17,665 nt of DNA, from positions 1 through 17,665 of the forward strand of contig JAUIFT010000006.1 in assembly GCA_030430345.1 (NCBI GenBank), in the 5' to 3' direction. The notes below the pieces were generated by a model that was not told where the DNA came from, ran no database searches, and saw only the letters and a list, made by a program, of their open reading frames with translations. The translations under genes were made by a program, and so were the position numbers. The first letter of the stretch is position 1. Each line of letters starts with the position of its first letter. The DNA comes from Calditrichia bacterium (GTDB lineage: Bacteria > Calditrichota > Calditrichia > RBG-13-44-9 > J042). Shown in pieces: positions 15,263 through 17,665 of this stretch.

Positions 15263-15294
15263 ATACGCTTTCAGCAGTTCTGCTGCAAGCGTAT
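15263..15294 (+). repeat. Near-perfect 32-base palindromic hairpin between rpsU and yqeY
   Basis: ATACGCTT (15263-15270) pairs with AAGCGTAT (15287-15294) and, after one T/C mismatch, CAGCAG (15272-15277) pairs with CTGCTG (15280-15285), leaving a TT apex. Fourteen base pairs form with no U-run downstream, so it is not a standard intrinsic terminator. It ends 49 bases before the yqeY start. It may be an mRNA processing or stability hairpin or a protein-binding palindrome. Confidence 0.6.
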
Positions 15295-15343
15295 GACCAG
15301 GTAGTATATCTTTGTTAAATTTCAGTCGAAGAGGAATGTTGTA

Positions 15344-15793
15344 ATGACTTTGTGGGACAGGCTAACAGATGACATGAAAGCCGCAATGAAGGCGAAAGAT
15401 AAAGTTCGCCTGGAAACAGTCCGAGCACTCCGGGGGCAAATTAAAAACGCCCAGATTGAAAAAGGAGAAGAATTGACCGACGAAGAGATGCTGCAGGTTG
15501 CTGCAAGTGTTGCGAAGAAACAACGGAATACCATCGCTCAATTCCGCGAACTCGGGCAGGATGACCGCGCCGAGGAAGAATTGGTGGAATTGAAAGTGTT
15601 GGAATCCTACTTGCCAAAACAAATGGATGAAGCCGAAGTTGCGGCGATTGTTGCGGAGGTTATTGCCTCTGTCGGTGCAACCTCGATGAAAGATATGGGT
15701 AAAGTTATGGGCGCTGCTATGGCTCGGCTGAAAGGCAAGGCTGACGGCAAAGTGGTGCAAACTATTGTGAAAGAAAAATTGGCCGCTCTCTGA
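15344..15793 (+). CDS. yqeY: GatB/YqeY domain protein
   Basis: A 149-residue protein matching the YqeY family along its full length: MTLWDRLTDDMKAAMKAKDK start, LRGQIKNAQIEKGEELTDEEMLQV, KKQRNTIAQFRELGQDD and LESYLPKQMDEAEV in the middle, and SMKDMGKVMGAAMARLKGKADG near the end. The family shares the helical domain of the GatB tail that contacts tRNA, but standalone YqeY has no firm function; it often neighbours rpsU, as here. A GAGG SD precedes the ATG. The cvpA start follows one base after the stop, so the two are probably co-translated. Confidence 0.95.
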   Translation: MTLWDRLTDDMKAAMKAKDKVRLETVRALRGQIKNAQIEKGEELTDEEMLQVAASVAKKQRNTIAQFRELGQDDRAEEELVELKVLESYLPKQMDEAEVAAIVAEVIASVGATSMKDMGKVMGAAMARLKGKADGKVVQTIVKEKLAAL

Positions 15794-15794
15794 T

Positions 15795-16391
15795 ATGTCT
15801 GCACTGGATATTATCATCGGTCTTGTTTTAGCCGGCACTATCATCGTAGGGTTGCGCAGGGGATTTTTCCACGAGCTGCTCGGGTTGGTAGGCATTGCCG
15901 GAGGAACACTGGCTGGTATTTGGGGCGCCGCGACACTTGGCGAATCTTTCGCAAACTGGCTGCCGGATTTTGCCGGGAAGTCAGTCACCGCATACCTCTT
16001 ATGCTTTATGCTTCTTTTCCTCGCTTTTTATTTTCTGACCCGAAATATCGCAAAACACATGAAAGAATCTCTTGATAAGTCGTCTCTGGGATGGATAAAT
16101 AATACCCTGGGCGGATTATTGGGCGGTGTAAAAGGCGCCATCGTTTTAAGCCTGATTTTTATGTATGCGGAATTTCTCCCAATTAAAGGTTTTGTCGATT
16201 CATCCCGGAAAGACAGTGTACTCTATGAACCGGTGGAACGTGTTTTCCCCCTGTTATACGAGGCACTGGGATCTCCCGATGAATTGCCGGAGCCGATCAG
16301 AAAGTTAATCAAAGAAGGAAAAGAACGAGTAATAAACGATGCAACAGACGAATTCGAAGATAACCTACGGGACGCGCTTGACGAGCGCTGA
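15795..16391 (+). CDS. cvpA: CvpA family membrane protein
   Basis: A 198-residue inner-membrane protein with four hydrophobic segments (about 4-20, 27-46, 64-84 and 104-122) in the CvpA pattern. It starts MSALDIIIGLVLAGTIIVGLRRGF, with the typical 'G..RGF..E' turn, and has a GWINNTLGGLLGGVKGAI segment before the last helix. The soluble tail (about 130-198) is charged and probably cytoplasmic or periplasmic. E. coli CvpA was named for colicin V production and is linked to envelope stress; its mechanism is unclear. It starts one base after yqeY and its last 53 bases overlap the mutS2 reading frame, so these genes form one operon. Confidence 0.92.
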   Translation: MSALDIIIGLVLAGTIIVGLRRGFFHELLGLVGIAGGTLAGIWGAATLGESFANWLPDFAGKSVTAYLLCFMLLFLAFYFLTRNIAKHMKESLDKSSLGWINNTLGGLLGGVKGAIVLSLIFMYAEFLPIKGFVDSSRKDSVLYEPVERVFPLLYEALGSPDELPEPIRKLIKEGKERVINDATDEFEDNLRDALDER

Positions 16392-17665
16392 TGATACATA
16401 TACAACTGATTTTTTAAAGCATTTATCCCACGACCTTACTTCTATCCAACAACTGGAATTCTCCAAAATTCTGGCCGCGCTGTTTAAGCGGCTAAGTACG
16501 CCATTTGGCCCGGCGAAGCTGGAACAGGCAAATTTTTCCTGGGACCGGACAGATGTGCAGACAATGCTGCAGGAAGTCTCGGAAATGATTGGCCTGATAG
16601 AGTCCGGCGAGCATATACCGTTAACCGGCTTTGTGGAAATACGCCATCACCTGGATCGGATTAAGCCGCAGGATGCCTACCTGGATGCAGACGTTCTGCT
16701 GGAGATAAAAGGTGATTTACAGTTGATGGGAGAGCTGTCAGGCTTTTTTAACCGTCATAAAGAAGATGTTCCTGACCTCAACCGTTATGGTGCGCGGGTA
16801 CACTATCACCGCAACATAGTGCGGGAAATTGAAAGCAAGATTGATACCGGCGGCGAAATTTTTGACAATGCCAGCCCCGAACTGCGCCAAATCCGGATCA
16901 AAATCCGTTCACTTACCTCGGACCAGACCCGCATGTTGCGCAACCTGCAAAAACGCTACAGCGACTATTCCCAGGACGATATCGTTACCTTGAGAGACGG
17001 GCGCCAGGTGCTTGGCATTATTCCCAGCTTTGTCAGCAAAGTCAATGGTATTGTTCATGGGACTTCCAGCACCGGGGCGACAGTTTTTGTCGAACCGATG
17101 GAAACGCTCAAGCTGAGCAATGAAGTCCAGAATTTGCGCATTAAAGAGAAAACCGAAATTATCAAAATACTCCGGAAGTTAACCGGAATGATCCGGGAAA
17201 TACGCGATGACCTGTTCTATGGCATCGATAATATTGGCGTGCTGGATTTGATCTATGCAAAAGGCCGCCTGGCGCGGGATCTGAATGGGGTAGTGCCGAA
17301 AATTGCCGATCGCCCATATCTTAAATTAACTGAGAGCCGTCACCCCTTGCTGATCCGTAAACTCGGATACGAAAGTGTGGTACCACTGGACATTGAACTG
17401 TCTACAGAACGCAATACTTTATTGATTACCGGACCGAATGCCGGTGGTAAAACCGTGGCAATGAAAACTGTCGGACTGGTATTGATGATGGTCCAGATGG
17501 GCTTGCCGATCCCGGCAAAACCGGATAGCGAAATCCCGCTGCTATCAAACATTTTAGTGGATATTGGCGATCGCCAGTCCCTGGAGCAGGATCTTAGTAC
17601 CTTCTCCGCTCATGTGGTTCGCCTGAGCGAAATTCTCGAAAAGGCTGATGGCGAAAGCCTTGTGC
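16339..17665 (+). CDS. mutS2: MutS2 endonuclease/ATPase, N-terminal part (continues beyond window)
   Basis: An open frame of 442 codons that runs off the right edge. Family marks: LEFSKILAAL at about 39-48, TSSTGATVFVEPMETLKLSNE in the core (the MutS2 'SxxGxTxFxEP' motif), the clamp region with long helices, and Walker A TGPNAGGKT (about 364-372) followed by LVDIGDRQSLEQDLSTFSAH, typical of MutS ATPases. The C-terminal KOW and Smr nuclease domains (the full protein is usually about 780 residues) lie outside the window. MutS2 acts in suppression of recombination and in rescue of collided ribosomes. The only in-frame ATG is at 16339, inside cvpA (53-base overlap). A TTG at 16378 is an alternative giving a shorter N-terminus. 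Neither has a strong SD, so the exact start is uncertain. Confidence 0.93.
   Translation, partial: MQQTNSKITYGTRLTSADDTYTTDFLKHLSHDLTSIQQLEFSKILAALFKRLSTPFGPAKLEQANFSWDRTDVQTMLQEVSEMIGLIESGEHIPLTGFVEIRHHLDRIKPQDAYLDADVLLEIKGDLQLMGELSGFFNRHKEDVPDLNRYGARVHYHRNIVREIESKIDTGGEIFDNASPELRQIRIKIRSLTSDQTRMLRNLQKRYSDYSQDDIVTLRDGRQVLGIIPSFVSKVNGIVHGTSSTGATVFVEPMETLKLSNEVQNLRIKEKTEIIKILRKLTGMIREIRDDLFYGIDNIGVLDLIYAKGRLARDLNGVVPKIADRPYLKLTESRHPLLIRKLGYESVVPLDIELSTERNTLLITGPNAGGKTVAMKTVGLVLMMVQMGLPIPAKPDSEIPLLSNILVDIGDRQSLEQDLSTFSAHVVRLSEILEKADGESLV

Noticed and set aside
16391..16417. ATG overlapping the cvpA stop (TGATGA) as mutS2 start
   Set aside because: That frame ends after eight codons and is not the MutS2 frame.
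1..17665. Search for tRNA, rRNA, CRISPR arrays, transposases, phage genes and defence systems
   Set aside because: None seen on either strand; the window looks like stable chromosome rather than a mobile island.

Overview
The window reads as an ordinary chromosomal stretch of a Gram-negative-type bacterium with moderate GC content. It carries secreted, membrane-adaptor and periplasmic-type proteins, PEGA and TPR repeat proteins, and a rpsU-yqeY-cvpA-mutS2 run. That combination, plus an ABC permease fused to an M1 peptidase, suggests a member of the FCB/Calditrichota-like lineages. This is inference from gene content, and no rRNA or other lineage marker is present. Most genes have AGGAG/GGAGG-type ribosome binding sites, which argues against typical Bacteroidetes. 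No tRNA, rRNA, CRISPR array, insertion sequence or phage gene was seen.

Left part (1-4021): a partial minus-strand gene of unknown function (1-206), then an AT-rich gap of about 530 bases. A tight four-gene plus-strand operon follows: a HlyD-like membrane-anchored adaptor (739-1806), a VTC-type polyphosphate polymerase domain protein (1812-2573), a DUF4956 multi-pass membrane protein (2598-3272) and an exported SdiA-regulated-type beta-propeller (3272-4021). This is the most interesting unit. It looks like a compact machine for making an anionic polymer, perhaps polyphosphate, and handling it at the inner membrane. The VTC tunnel residues appear intact.

Middle part (4227-12787): an ABC ATPase (4227-5126) is followed 3 bases later by a 1195-residue protein joining an ABC-2 permease to a periplasmic M1-type metallopeptidase domain (5130-8717). 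Convergent to these, on the minus strand, lie rarA (9286-10647) and a small heptosyltransferase-like protein (8753-9289) joined by an ATGA overlap. A perfect 14-base palindrome sits just upstream of rarA. Next is a 653-residue membrane-anchored protein with four PEGA domains (10826-12787), ended by a clear rho-independent terminator.

Right part (12788-17665): a 545-base gap, then plus-strand translation and housekeeping genes: efp, an exported TPR protein, rpsU (bS21), yqeY, cvpA and the first 442 codons of mutS2. A hairpin beginning directly after the TPR stop codon can pair with the rpsU ribosome binding site, suggesting translational control of bS21. A second strong palindromic hairpin lies between rpsU and yqeY.
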